Assembly (NCBI RefSeq): GCF_003841505.1
Contig: NZ_REGA01000018.1
Location: forward strand, 31,677-95,676
Origin: Natrarchaeobius chitinivorans
GTDB taxonomy: Archaea; Halobacteriota; Halobacteria; Halobacteriales; Natrialbaceae
DNA length: 64,000 nt
Reading direction: 5' to 3'
Shown: positions 26,801-36,058 of the stretch, in pieces
How positions within the stretch are numbered: the stretch's first letter is position 1
How the letters are laid out: every line of letters starts with the position of its first letter
The notes under the pieces: generated by a model
What the model saw: the letters and a program-made list of their open reading frames with translations, nothing else
Database searches by the model: none
What the model was told of the DNA's origin: nothing
Position numbers and translations under genes: made by a program

Positions 26801-27970
26801 TTAGCGCCACTTGCGAAGCTTTCGTTCGATTCGCGTCGAGAGCGGAACGTGATCGCCTGTGGTCCGGATTCGGAAGTCCCCGGTTCCAAAGAGGACGATC
26901 ACCAGGAGAGAAACGACGCCGACCACGACGCCGTTGACCGCGGCGATCGCGACGAGCGGATGAACGCCGTGGAGCGCGACGAGCAGGGTCGGCGGCAAGA
27001 CGGCGAGATACCGATACTCACCGACGTGACGCGTGTACTCGCCGGTCGACTCCGGAGCAGTGAGCGAGACCGTTGTCTCGGCGTCGTCGCGCACGCCGAC
27101 GGTCTGCCAGTTCGGATCCGTTTCGATTCCGGAGCTCTGGGCCTCGTAGACGGCGACGATGGGAACGTATCCCGCGTTGTCAGTCACTCGAGTGAGTTCG
27201 CCCGTCTCTCCCGGTGCGAGCACCTGCGGATCGTCGGTTGGCGAGTCCGTACTCACGACGCCGTACTCGGAGGTCCCGGCTGGAACCACCATCGCCGCGG
27301 TCGCGAACGTCACCAGAACGAGCAAGACGAGCCCCAGTGCGACCCAGAATCCGATCACGTTCGCCCGGCGACGGCTCCGTCTCGTCTCCCGTCTGGTGGG
27401 CCCGAACTGATCGAAGAGGGTGCCGAATGCGAGCATCGCGATCCCGACACCGACCAGAAGTGCCCCGGCGTTTTCGGTCCCATCGTCTGTCGCCAGACCC
27501 AGCACCTGTCCGACGGCGTCGGTGGCCGTCGTGACGATTCCCTGGATCCCCATGACGACCGTCCCGAGGTGGGGAACCGTGACGACTTCCCCGTTTACCT
27601 GCCAGGCGGTTGCGACGATCTGGCCGTCCGAGACCAGCGGCTCGGGGCCGTCCTGGTCGGTAAACGGGTTGGCGTCGCCGGCGGTTACGTACCCATCGTC
27701 GGTCACCTCGACGACGCGGTGGGTCGTCAACCCGCCGTCGTGTAACTCTCGAGCGTCGTATACGACGACGTCACCTTCTTCGATGTCGCCAGAGACGGCG
27801 GCCGGAACCGCGACGAAGCCGTCGCCGGCCGACATCGTCGGCTCCATGCTCCCGGTCGCGACGTACCCGAGCAGGATCGGCTGGCCCAGCAGTTGCCCGA
27901 CGAGCAACGTGACGACGACCACGGCGAGAGCGAGACCCACTCCTCGTTCGAGATACGCTCGAGCCGTCAT
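26801..27970 (-). CDS. SipW-like signal peptidase I
   Basis: 389 residues of the S26 family. The N-terminal TM (10-32) is followed by the catalytic Ser motif ATGSMEPTM (near residue 42) and the second conserved box LTTHRVVEV (near 82-90). A His stands in place of the bacterial Lys, as in archaeal and ER-type enzymes. DANPFTDQD is box E. After the catalytic domain come TM segments near 168-190, 205-230 and 335-365 with an extracellular beta domain between. It lies among secreted DUF1102-type proteins, so it is probably their dedicated peptidase, like SipW for TasA. Confidence 0.9.
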   Translation of the reverse strand: MTARAYLERGVGLALAVVVVTLLVGQLLGQPILLGYVATGSMEPTMSAGDGFVAVPAAVSGDIEEGDVVVYDARELHDGGLTTHRVVEVTDDGYVTAGDANPFTDQDGPEPLVSDGQIVATAWQVNGEVVTVPHLGTVVMGIQGIVTTATDAVGQVLGLATDDGTENAGALLVGVGIAMLAFGTLFDQFGPTRRETRRSRRRANVIGFWVALGLVLLVLVTFATAAMVVPAGTSEYGVVSTDSPTDDPQVLAPGETGELTRVTDNAGYVPIVAVYEAQSSGIETDPNWQTVGVRDDAETTVSLTAPESTGEYTRHVGEYRYLAVLPPTLLVALHGVHPLVAIAAVNGVVVGVVSLLVIVLFGTGDFRIRTTGDHVPLSTRIERKLRKWR

Positions 27971-28072
27971 CTCAACCCCCGGGAGTTCGTCATAGTCGGT
28001 TCGCCGCTCGATCGATAGCTGATCGGAAGCACAGCCACATAAAGGCTGGAGAACTCGGGATTGGGTCCGTCA

Positions 28073-28981
28073 TCACCAGCGGCGTCCGGCCCTCGTCAGC
28101 GCGAGGAAGAGTCCGACCGCAAGCGGCGGGGCGAGCGCCGCCGTCATGGACGCGGACAGTTCACGGGTTTCGATCGCGAACGGTCCCGGTTCGGTGACTT
28201 CGACCGTGCCGGCCGAGACGCCGTCGACGGTGAGGTCGTACGTTCCTGGCTCGTCTGGAGTCCACTCGAAGGAGACCGTTTCCGACTCCGACGGTGCGAG
28301 TTCGACGGTTTCCGTCCCGACGACGTCGCCGTCGACCGCGAATTCGACCGAAGCCACGCCCGTTTCGTTGCCGACGTTCTCGTAGGTCGCGGTCACCGTC
28401 ACCGTCTCGCCCGTCTCGAGGGCGGTCGGGGAGGCCTCGAGGTCCGTCTGCTCGATCGACGCGGCGGTGACGTTCTCGCCTTTCTTCTCGGGATCCTCGA
28501 TCGGGGGACTGGCTCCGCTCGTGCCGCCACTGCTTGCGTCTTCGCCGTCGTCGTCGTCCTCCGCGTAGGAGACGACGATCGTGAACGTTTCAGTTCCCTC
28601 GAGGGCGACGTTCGTGTCGACCGAGACGCCGACCGTCACGACGTCTCCCGCGTCGAGTTCGAGCGGGCTCGAGTCGGTTATCTCGGCGTTCGGGTCGCCA
28701 TCCTCGTAGAACGCGAGTCCGTCGGCGTCGCTTTCGATCCGGACCGATTCGATCGTGTCGTCCGTGGCGGTTATAGAGAACGCCTCGTCGGTCTCGGTGA
28801 CGGCCCGATCGTTGAGTCGGTCGAAGTCGAGCGACAACTCGCCGCCGTCGACGGACGCGTACGGCGACGTCGACTCGAGCGTGATCGGACCGGCCGTGTC
28901 GCTCTGGACCGACACGGCCGCAGTCGGCACTGCGAGTACCAAGGCGAGTACCGCGATTCCGACGAGCAGGTGTGCGTTCAT
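28073..28981 (-). CDS. Secreted CARDB-domain surface protein with C-terminal anchor
   Basis: 302 residues. A signal peptide (MNAHLLVGIAVLALVLAVPT) precedes a beta-rich region of about 120 residues. A low-complexity linker follows (EDDDDGEDASSGGTSGAS), then a CARDB-like domain (about 175-262, TALETGETVTVTATYENVG, VAFSW-type strands). It ends with a hydrophobic segment and RAGRRW, consistent with membrane anchoring. It stands between the DUF1102-type gene and the signal peptidase on the same strand, so it may be an anchor or accessory of the surface structure. Confidence 0.85.
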   Translation of the reverse strand: MNAHLLVGIAVLALVLAVPTAAVSVQSDTAGPITLESTSPYASVDGGELSLDFDRLNDRAVTETDEAFSITATDDTIESVRIESDADGLAFYEDGDPNAEITDSSPLELDAGDVVTVGVSVDTNVALEGTETFTIVVSYAEDDDDGEDASSGGTSGASPPIEDPEKKGENVTAASIEQTDLEASPTALETGETVTVTATYENVGNETGVASVEFAVDGDVVGTETVELAPSESETVSFEWTPDEPGTYDLTVDGVSAGTVEVTEPGPFAIETRELSASMTAALAPPLAVGLFLALTRAGRRW

Positions 28982-29125
28982 CGTCTCGAGCGGTATTCAG
29001 CGACGACACTCCCGACCAGTTCGTGATCGAGATGGATCTCGTGGTGGTGCAACTGGAAAGACTGCGCGACGGCGTCGGTGTGACGACGCACCGATCACCA
29101 GTTTCGGCTAATCGCTCCTCTTCGA

Positions 29126-29695
29126 TTAGGTCGACGCATCAGTGGCCGTGAACGTCATTTCGTCGAGTATGTCGTCGCCGTCGTTCAACGTCGTCTGCGT
29201 GGTGTCGATCACGAGGTCGACCGTAACCTCGTCCCCGTCCCCGAGTTCCCATTCGTTGCCGGATTCGGTATCTCCGATGAGGTCGTATTCATCGCTGACG
29301 CCCGTCGGCGTGTCGGTGCTCGCGCTCTCATTGAACTCGAGGCTGAAGATCGATCGTGCGTTGGTGTCGTCGACGTTCTCGCCGGACGAGAGCGTAACGC
29401 CGAGTTCGATCGGCTGGCCGCCGTTGTTCTCGATGTCGATCGCCCCGTCGACTCTGGTTGTTCCGTTGAGGTTGATGTTATTCTGGTCGATTCCCAGCGT
29501 TCCGCCGTCTTCGTCGATCAGCTGCGAATCGGTGTCGCCGCGGAGCGTCAGCAGCGCCGACGAGTCGTCAGCAACCGAGATATCTGCCGTTCTGGTTGCT
29601 TCCACCTGGCTGAACGCGCCAGTACCGATTGCTGCGCCACCGCCGGCGACGATCGTTCCGAGTCCGAGTAACACGTTGCGTCTGTTCATTCTCAT
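29126..29695 (-). CDS. TasA/DUF1102-like secreted protein
   Basis: 189 residues. MNRRNVLLGLGTIVAGG is a Tat-like signal (RR followed by a hydrophobic core). It runs into TGAFSQVEATRTADISVADD, the start of the DUF1102 domain that haloarchaea share with TasA/camelysin-like proteins. The mature part is acidic beta-sheet sequence with many Asn, Asp and Thr and no Cys. It is the first gene of the run leading to the SipW-like peptidase, the arrangement of a filament subunit and its processing enzyme. ATG 29689 is an equally good start. Filament formation is inference. Confidence 0.82.
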   Translation of the reverse strand: MRMNRRNVLLGLGTIVAGGGAAIGTGAFSQVEATRTADISVADDSSALLTLRGDTDSQLIDEDGGTLGIDQNNINLNGTTRVDGAIDIENNGGQPIELGVTLSSGENVDDTNARSIFSLEFNESASTDTPTGVSDEYDLIGDTESGNEWELGDGDEVTVDLVIDTTQTTLNDGDDILDEMTFTATDAST

Positions 29696-29960
29696 GGGTT
29701 CAGTCTCACGATCCGAACCGTCGATCGGCGATCCGATCCGGTTCGGTTCTTACTCGAGTACCAGACAGTCCACCATCTTTGTATTAGGTAGCCAGAAGGT
29801 TCGAACGGTCGGCGAGAAGACGTTCAAGCCGGTCTTGAACGGAGACCATCGACGACGAACCGAACTTGTTCGGGGCCGTCGCCGATGATCTCTGCCGACT
29901 CCACGAAATCAGCAAACTTATGTGTCGACCGGGCGTCACTGTTGCTCGTGAGGGGGATCG

Positions 29961-30521
29961 ATGGCGACGCTCGAGGGCGAGACTGACTCGAGCGACGAGG
30001 TGCCGGGATCGAGTCGCGGCGAGATTTTCGACCTCTTGAGTAACCACCGCAGGCGGTACGCGATCCACTACTGCAAGCGCGAGGAGGGACCAGTCACGCT
30101 CGGCGAGTTAGCCGAACACGTCGCGGCCTGGGAGCTGGACAAGGACGTGTCGGAGATAACCTCGACGGAGCGAAAGCGCGTGTACACCTCGTTACAGCAG
30201 ACCCACCTGCCCACGCTCGAGCGCGCCGGGATGGTCGAGTTCGACGACCGGACGATCGAACTCACCGACGCCGCCGCCGAACTCGAGGTTTACCTCGACG
30301 TCGTCCCCGGTGACTCGATCCCGTGGGGGGTCTACTACCTCGGCCTTTCGGCGCTCGGATTCGTCGTGTTAGCCGGCATTGCACTCGAGATCGTGCCAAC
30401 GGCGACGGTTCCGCCGCTTGCGTGGGCGGCGATCGTGCTCGTTCTGTTTGCGGCCTCAGCGGTGGTACACGTCCTCTCGAGTCGGCGGATGCGGCTGGGA
30501 GAAATCGAACGGCCGCCGTGA
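29961..30521 (+). CDS. Membrane-anchored DUF7344-like winged-helix regulator
   Basis: 186 residues. The N-terminal winged helix includes IFDLLSNHRRRYAIHYCKRE, the haloarchaeal 'NxRRR' helix, then LGELAEHVAAWE and KRVYTSLQQTHLPTLE. Two TM helices follow (about 120-140 and 148-168) with a short basic tail, so it is likely a membrane-bound DNA-binding protein. A TATA-like AACTTATG at 29909-29916 lies upstream. It is the only plus-strand gene inside the surface cluster, divergent from the DUF1102 gene, and is a good candidate for its regulator. Confidence 0.85.
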   Translation: MATLEGETDSSDEVPGSSRGEIFDLLSNHRRRYAIHYCKREEGPVTLGELAEHVAAWELDKDVSEITSTERKRVYTSLQQTHLPTLERAGMVEFDDRTIELTDAAAELEVYLDVVPGDSIPWGVYYLGLSALGFVVLAGIALEIVPTATVPPLAWAAIVLVLFAASAVVHVLSSRRMRLGEIERPP

Positions 30522-30566
30522 TCTCGGAGACTGCGCCGAGACGCCGTACTTCGAGTGAGCGAGTCG

Positions 30567-31715
30567 TCACTCCTCACGGACGTATGGCGGTGGATCCTCG
30601 CCGTCGGCGACGGTCGTCACCGAGCCGGAATCGACCGGAATGCCACTTTCGGTCCACACTTCGACCGAGATCTCGTACGGTTGGTTGCTCGTCCCGCCCT
30701 GCGTTCCGCCGCCGTCAGGGTAGGTAACGGTGCCTGTCGGCTCGTCGGAACTCTCGACCGTCTCATCGGACCAGGAGTGGTTCTGATTATCGAACGTGAC
30801 TTCGACGTGACCGAAGTTTTCGGTGTTCGACAGTTCGTACTCGACGACAAATTGGACCTGATCGCGCTGGAGATCCGTGTTGTCGGTTACCGTGAACGAC
30901 TCGAGGATCGGGTCGTCGTCGCCGCCGAAGTCGTCGTCATCGTCGTCGCTCTCGCCGTCGGCGACCCTGGTCGTTTGCTCGAAGATAACCGATCCCCGTT
31001 CCTCGTCGAGGACCTCGAACGTGAACTCGTAGGTACTCCCCTCGGCTCCGCCGTCGTTGCCACTCGAGGGATACGAGATCACACCTTCAGGGTCCGTGAC
31101 GGTGAACGACTCGTTCAGGTTACGATCGCCGTCGCTTACGTTCTCGACGAACAGCTCCATCCGATCGAAGTCGGGAACGTCGAGAACCTGGTACTGCACG
31201 TCGAACTCGACGTTCGAGTTCTGCGTTCGATCGATGATGGCGTAGTTGAGTCCCGGAATCGAGGTTCGGCGTCGCACCTCGACCGAGAGCGATTCGCCGT
31301 CGGACGCCGTCACGTCGAACGCGAGCGCGTCCGTTCCGCCGTCCCGTTCGGAGGCGATAGATACCGTAACAGGTATCGACTCTCCCGGCTGGAGCGTCGT
31401 TTCCGACGGAGAGACCGACTCCGACTCGAGCGGATCGACCAGTTCGACGGTGACCTCGAGTGGCGTCTCTGCGTTGTTGGTTACGTCGACGAGCGGTTCG
31501 TCCGAGGAACCGACAGCAACCAGCGGGGCGACGTCGAGACCGAGCAACGCGTCGCCGTCCGGTCCGACGCCGATCGACGCACCGCGAGTCGCGGCCGTTT
31601 GAGAGAACGCACCCGTCTCGGTGAGCATGAACCCGGCGCCGACGGCGACGAAACCGCCGGCGATGACGCTACGGCGCGTGGTCGATCTCCCCCCGGTTCG
31701 TCGACGGTTCCCCAT
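30567..31715 (-). CDS. Tat-exported surface protein with DUF1102-like start
   Basis: 382 residues. Twin-arginine signal TTRRSVIAGGFVAVG, then TGAFSQTAATRGASIGVGPD. This reproduces the motif at the same place in the 29126-29695 product (GAFSQ..ATR.A.I.V..D..ALL.L). The rest consists of two or three immunoglobulin-like repeats with matching strand sets (VEFDVQYQVLDVPDFDRMEL and VQFVVEYELSNTENFGHVEV), each followed by a VTYP or ISYP turn. An Asp-rich linker (DDDDDDFGGDDD) separates them. It is convergent with the regulator gene. Probably a cell-surface component handled by the same SipW-like peptidase. Confidence 0.83.
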   Translation of the reverse strand: MGNRRRTGGRSTTRRSVIAGGFVAVGAGFMLTETGAFSQTAATRGASIGVGPDGDALLGLDVAPLVAVGSSDEPLVDVTNNAETPLEVTVELVDPLESESVSPSETTLQPGESIPVTVSIASERDGGTDALAFDVTASDGESLSVEVRRRTSIPGLNYAIIDRTQNSNVEFDVQYQVLDVPDFDRMELFVENVSDGDRNLNESFTVTDPEGVISYPSSGNDGGAEGSTYEFTFEVLDEERGSVIFEQTTRVADGESDDDDDDFGGDDDPILESFTVTDNTDLQRDQVQFVVEYELSNTENFGHVEVTFDNQNHSWSDETVESSDEPTGTVTYPDGGGTQGGTSNQPYEISVEVWTESGIPVDSGSVTTVADGEDPPPYVREE

Positions 31716-31945
31716 GAAATCGAATACATATAAGCTCTCGAGACAGATAAGTAATCTGGTTGAATCCCGTTTTCGAAGAGTGTGCGCGGGGAATTAAGCA
31801 CGCTCTCCGGTGACCTGCACCTGTACGCTCCCTGGTGACACGCACCTGTCTCGTCGAGTAGAAAAGCGATACGTCGTCACCTATCGCGGCCCAACGGCGT
31901 CTCCAACCCGAACGGCTTTTGAACTCCGCTACCCGAGTTCAGTCC

Positions 31946-32269
31946 ATGTCGACCGAATCGATCAGCGATCGACGCGAGCACATCCGCTCGATCAGCGTAA
32001 CGGCGCTGTCGGCATTGCTCGGCGTCGGCGCGGCGCTGGCCTCCGCTTCCCTGACCGGTGACGTTGCGCCGGCCGAGGCGGCGACCCAGACGACGCCGCT
32101 GTTGCTCGTCGTCGGTGCGATCCTCGTCCAGTTCGTGCTCTTCGATTTCACGAGCATCTACGACGACGACGAGTTCGGGGTCAAACACTACCTGTTCATC
32201 ACGTTCATGACGTTCTCGTTCTGGTTCGTGGTGTGGGGAATCCTGCTGACCGCGGAGGCGGCCGTCTAA
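31946..32269 (+). CDS. Small EMC6-like membrane protein upstream of RLI
   Basis: 107 residues with three hydrophobic segments (about 18-38, 50-68 and 80-102) separated by an acidic loop (DFTSIYDDDEFGVKHY). Size and topology resemble the EMC6-like proteins that haloarchaea encode beside RLI; I am not certain of the family. ATG 31946 is preferred over 31919. The stop is only 2 bp before the ABCE1 gene, so co-transcription and translational coupling are likely. Confidence 0.8.
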   Translation: MSTESISDRREHIRSISVTALSALLGVGAALASASLTGDVAPAEAATQTTPLLLVVGAILVQFVLFDFTSIYDDDEFGVKHYLFITFMTFSFWFVVWGILLTAEAAV

Positions 32270-32271
32270 CG

Positions 32272-34107
32272 ATGGCCGACGACAGTATCGCCGTCGTAGA
32301 CCTCGATCGGTGCCAGCCCGACCGATGTAGCTACGAGTGTAAAAACTACTGTCCGCCAAACCGGACGGGAAAGGAGTGTATCACCCTCCGCGGCGAGGAC
32401 GCCGACGAGGGCCAGCCCGAACAGATTCACATCTCCGAGGAGATCTGTCTCGGCGAAACCTGTGGGATCTGCGTCGAGAAGTGCCCTTTCGACGCCATCG
32501 AGATCATCAACCTGCCCAAGGAACTCCAGGACGATCCGGCCCACCGGTACGGCGAAAACGCGTTCTCGCTGTACGGACTGCCCGCGCCACAGGAGGGGAA
32601 AGTGACGGGGATCCTGGGACCGAACGGGATCGGAAAGACGACCGCCGTCCGCATCCTCGCCGGGGAACTCGAGCCGAACCTCGGCCGCCACGAGGAGTCG
32701 CCGGGCTGGGACGAGGTGCTCGAGGCCTACCGCGGCACGGAACTCCAGGACTACATCGCGGACGTTCGCGACGGGGAGGTTACCGTCGCCCGGAAACCCC
32801 AGTACGTCGACCAGATTCCGAACAGCTTCGACGGCAACACCCGCGAACTGCTCGAGCGAACCGACGAACGCGACGAACTCGACTCGCTCGTCTCCCGCCT
32901 CGAGATCGGCCCCGTGATGGACCAGTCGATCGACGATCTCTCCGGCGGCGAACTCCAGCGAGTGGCCATCGCGGCGACGCTCGCCCGCGATACGGACTTT
33001 TACTTTCTGGACGAGGTCACGCCGTATCTCGACATCGGCCAGCGGGTGACCGCAGCGCGGCTGATCCGCGAACTGGCCGAGGACGAAGATCGATCGGTGC
33101 TGGTCGTCGAACACGACCTCGCGATCCTCGACTTGCTCGCGGACACGCTCCACGTCGCCTACGGTGAACCCGGTGCGTACGGCGTCGTCACCCCGCCGAA
33201 GTCCGTCCGAAACGGCATCAACGAGTACCTCGCGGGGTATCTCGACAACGAGAACATGCGGATCCGGCCGGATCCCATCGAGTTCGAAGAGCACGCCCCG
33301 CGAGCGAGCGTCCGCCGCGACACGCTCGTCGAGTATCCCGACCTCGAAAAGAGCTACGGCGACGACGAGTTCTCCCTCGAGGTCGAGGGCGGCGAGATCC
33401 GCCAGAACGAGGTCCTCGGCATCGTCGGTCCGAACGGAATCGGGAAATCGACGTTCGCGAAACTCCTCACCGGCAACATCGAACCCGACAGCGTCGGCGG
33501 TTCGGCCGACAGGGCCGACCTGGATCTCGACCTCGAGATCTCGTATAAGCCACAGTACGTGACGATCGACCAGCACATGCGCGTCGACGCCTTCCTCTCG
33601 TCGATCACGGACCAGTTCGGCTCCTCGTACTGGAACACCGAAATCGCGGGGCCGCTTCAGCTGGAGCGGATCATGGAGCAGAACCTCTCGGATCTCTCCG
33701 GCGGCGAACGCCAGCGGGTGGCGATCGCGGCCTGTCTCTCCGATTCAGCGGATCTCTACCTGCTCGACGAACCCTCGGCACACCTCGACGTCGAACAGCG
33801 GGTGCAGGCGACGAGCGCCATCCGCCGGTACGCCGAACAGCAAGACGCAACGGTCCTCGTCATCGACCACGACATCTACATGATCGACCTGCTCGCCGAC
33901 CGGCTGATGGTCTTCGACGGCGAACCCGCCGTCCACGGCCGGGCCGGCACGCCACAGCCGATGCGCGACGGGATGAACGAGTTCCTCGCGAACCTCGAGG
34001 TCACGTTCCGTCGCGACGAGCGCACCTCGCGTCCGCGGATCAACAAGCCCGACTCGCAACTCGACAAGCAGCAGAAATCCGACGGCGAGTACTACTACGC
34101 GCCGTAG
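32272..34107 (+). CDS. Ribosome-recycling ATPase ABCE1 (RNase L inhibitor homologue)
   Basis: 611 residues. Two N-terminal 4Fe-4S clusters come from CQPDRCSYECKNYCP and CLGETCGICVEKCPF. Twin ABC domains have Walker A GPNGIGKTTAVR and GPNGIGKSTFAK and signatures LSGGELQRVAIA and LSGGERQRVAIA. The C-terminus carries the expected hinge residues. ABCE1 splits 70S ribosomes after termination with aRF1. ATG 32272 is chosen over 32233, which would overlap the upstream gene. Cluster cysteines, Walker and signature motifs are all intact. Confidence 0.97.
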   Translation: MADDSIAVVDLDRCQPDRCSYECKNYCPPNRTGKECITLRGEDADEGQPEQIHISEEICLGETCGICVEKCPFDAIEIINLPKELQDDPAHRYGENAFSLYGLPAPQEGKVTGILGPNGIGKTTAVRILAGELEPNLGRHEESPGWDEVLEAYRGTELQDYIADVRDGEVTVARKPQYVDQIPNSFDGNTRELLERTDERDELDSLVSRLEIGPVMDQSIDDLSGGELQRVAIAATLARDTDFYFLDEVTPYLDIGQRVTAARLIRELAEDEDRSVLVVEHDLAILDLLADTLHVAYGEPGAYGVVTPPKSVRNGINEYLAGYLDNENMRIRPDPIEFEEHAPRASVRRDTLVEYPDLEKSYGDDEFSLEVEGGEIRQNEVLGIVGPNGIGKSTFAKLLTGNIEPDSVGGSADRADLDLDLEISYKPQYVTIDQHMRVDAFLSSITDQFGSSYWNTEIAGPLQLERIMEQNLSDLSGGERQRVAIAACLSDSADLYLLDEPSAHLDVEQRVQATSAIRRYAEQQDATVLVIDHDIYMIDLLADRLMVFDGEPAVHGRAGTPQPMRDGMNEFLANLEVTFRRDERTSRPRINKPDSQLDKQQKSDGEYYYAP

Positions 34108-34155
34108 GCGGCGTCCCTGCGTTTTCCAGGCGAGGGTCGAACGGTGGCCACCCAG

Positions 34156-35070
34156 TCATCTCGTATTTCCGGCAACCAGTGCGAACCCGACCAGCGCGAC
34201 GACCAGCGACGCGACCACGGCCGCGGCGACCGGAATCGAGAGGACGAGTCCGCCGACCGTCGTGACCGCGACCCCGACGCCGACCGCTGCGACGATCGGT
34301 GCGAGCAGGATCAGTACGATTCCGAGGCCCGACGTCAGATCGAGCCGGGAACCACCCTTCTCGATCGGCTGGCGCTCCAGTGGATCGACCAGTCGCCACT
34401 CGGGGCTTCGTCGCTCCTCTAAGTGGAACCGACCGCCGAGCGCGGAGAGGGCAACCTCGCCGATCGCATGGGCCGACGTCGTTAGCCAGGTCGGCAGATC
34501 ACCGCCGCCTCCCGCCTCTTCCTCGAGATCGGTCCGCTCGAGGTAGACCCGTTCTCCGACGACGTGGCTGAGCGACGTCGCATCGTAGCCGACGTCCTCG
34601 ACGATCCGGGCCAGCAGGAACTCCGTCGACCACGGGATCGGCTTCTCGAGGACGAACTCCTCCGTCTGTCCGTGGGGGAGCGTGACCTCGAGGAGCACTC
34701 TCGTCTCGTCGATCGACTCGAGACCGGTGATTCTCCCCTCGACGTACCCCGCCTCCGTCGTCTCGAGGTCGATGCGGCCGAGTTCCTCCTCGAGTCGTCG
34801 GGTCGCCGAGTCACGATCGGTTCCGGAGGTACTGCGACCGGTGGACGCGTCGCGGAAATCGTCGTCACGGTCGTACGGTCCTTCGCGGCCGTACGGGTCC
34901 GTCGCTTCGTCGCTGTAGCGGGCGCCCGTTTCCTCACGGTACTGATCGGTCTCGTCGACGCTGCGCTCGTCGACCCGTCGACCGCCCGATCGAGACGCAC
35001 TCGGTCGGGACTGATCGTCGCGTTCGATCTCGAGTTCGATCTCGTCTTCACCGTCTGCCGTATCAGTCAT
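34156..35070 (-). CDS. Haloarchaeal protein with acidic N-terminus and C-terminal TM pair
   Basis: 304 residues. The first 100 are Asp/Arg/Ser/Tyr-rich and likely disordered. The middle (about 105-215) is a compact domain with GYVEGRITGLESIDETRVLL and FLLARIVEDVGYDATSLSHV. The end has two hydrophobic helices (about 245-270 and 275-300). I do not recognise the family. ATG 35070 is preferred; the upstream ATG at 35115 adds a basic, unrelated leader. It is convergent with the ABCE1 gene. Confidence 0.78.
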   Translation of the reverse strand: MTDTADGEDEIELEIERDDQSRPSASRSGGRRVDERSVDETDQYREETGARYSDEATDPYGREGPYDRDDDFRDASTGRSTSGTDRDSATRRLEEELGRIDLETTEAGYVEGRITGLESIDETRVLLEVTLPHGQTEEFVLEKPIPWSTEFLLARIVEDVGYDATSLSHVVGERVYLERTDLEEEAGGGGDLPTWLTTSAHAIGEVALSALGGRFHLEERRSPEWRLVDPLERQPIEKGGSRLDLTSGLGIVLILLAPIVAAVGVGVAVTTVGGLVLSIPVAAAVVASLVVALVGFALVAGNTR

Positions 35071-35253
35071 GATTCGCGTGCTGGTACTCGCATCGATGTC
35101 GCGCCGTCGATACACGGCAGTAAGCGCCCGTCACAGTAAGGTGTTGTTCTTCCGACAGCGTGACGATCACTCCGTGTGAAACGACCAGTTCATCCTGCCT
35201 GAACAGGGGTCCCGTGGGGTGTGTAACCCGAAATCACCATCTGGCGTTTTCGA

Positions 35254-35910
35254 TCACGAGTCGGCGGGAGCAGCACGAAAGACGGCGAACAGCCCCGTGC
35301 CGTGTCCGTCGCGTACCGTCGGTTTCTCGTCCGAATCGGCCTCGAGCGAGGTGGGGTCTTCGAAAATCGTCTGTACGCGTCGGTCGACGGCGAACCCGGC
35401 CTGCTCGAGCGCTTCCTCTGTCTCGTCGGCGGTCAGGAACTCGGCGTCGGCGTAGAACGGGTTCTCGGCTTTGTGCTCCTGATAGACCCGCCCGACCGGC
35501 GTCGATCGATCGAGGACGGCGACGACGAGCGTGCCGTCGGCGGCGAGGACGCGACGAGTTTCCGACAGCGTGCGCTCTATGTCGTCGACGAACGAGAGGA
35601 CGGTGACGATCGCCACGAGATCGAGTGCGCCGTCGGCGACCGGAAGGAACTCGGCGACGCCGCGGACGGGATCGACGCCCCGGGAACGAGCGCGGACGAG
35701 GGGCTGGCGGGCGGGATCGATTCCGACGGATATGCCAAGGGGAGCGGCGAACCGGCCCGTTCCGACACCGACCTCGATGGACCGACCGTGATCGAACTCC
35801 TCGGGCAGAACGTCCTCGAGGGCGGCCTTCTCCGCCCGGTAGGCACCGGCGTTGGTCTCGAACCAGTCGTCGTACTCCTCGACGAGCGATTCGAAGGGGG
35901 CTGCGGTCAT
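35254..35910 (-). CDS. Class I SAM-dependent methyltransferase
   Basis: 218 residues with a Rossmann methyltransferase fold. The SAM-binding loop is SIEVGVGTGRFAAPL (about 44-58), the acidic ribose contact is GIDPARQPL, motif II-like GALDLVAIVTVLSFVDD is near 95-110, and the post-II strand is LAADGTLVVAVLDRSTP. It matches the Methyltransf_11 type; small-molecule substrates are usual but none can be named. No operon partner is evident; the neighbouring gene on the same strand is 184 bp downstream. Confidence 0.85.
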   Translation of the reverse strand: MTAAPFESLVEEYDDWFETNAGAYRAEKAALEDVLPEEFDHGRSIEVGVGTGRFAAPLGISVGIDPARQPLVRARSRGVDPVRGVAEFLPVADGALDLVAIVTVLSFVDDIERTLSETRRVLAADGTLVVAVLDRSTPVGRVYQEHKAENPFYADAEFLTADETEEALEQAGFAVDRRVQTIFEDPTSLEADSDEKPTVRDGHGTGLFAVFRAAPADS

Positions 35911-36058
35911 CGGCCGGACACACGAAGCGTCGGGTGAAAGTACTGCTACCTAATCGTTACGTCCTCGAGTGACGCTCGAATCGTCGAACGCTCGAGCCAT
36001 ATCGTTAGAAGAGATCGGTCCGTTCATCGGCGAGGACTGGTCCGTCCGTCACCGCTGC

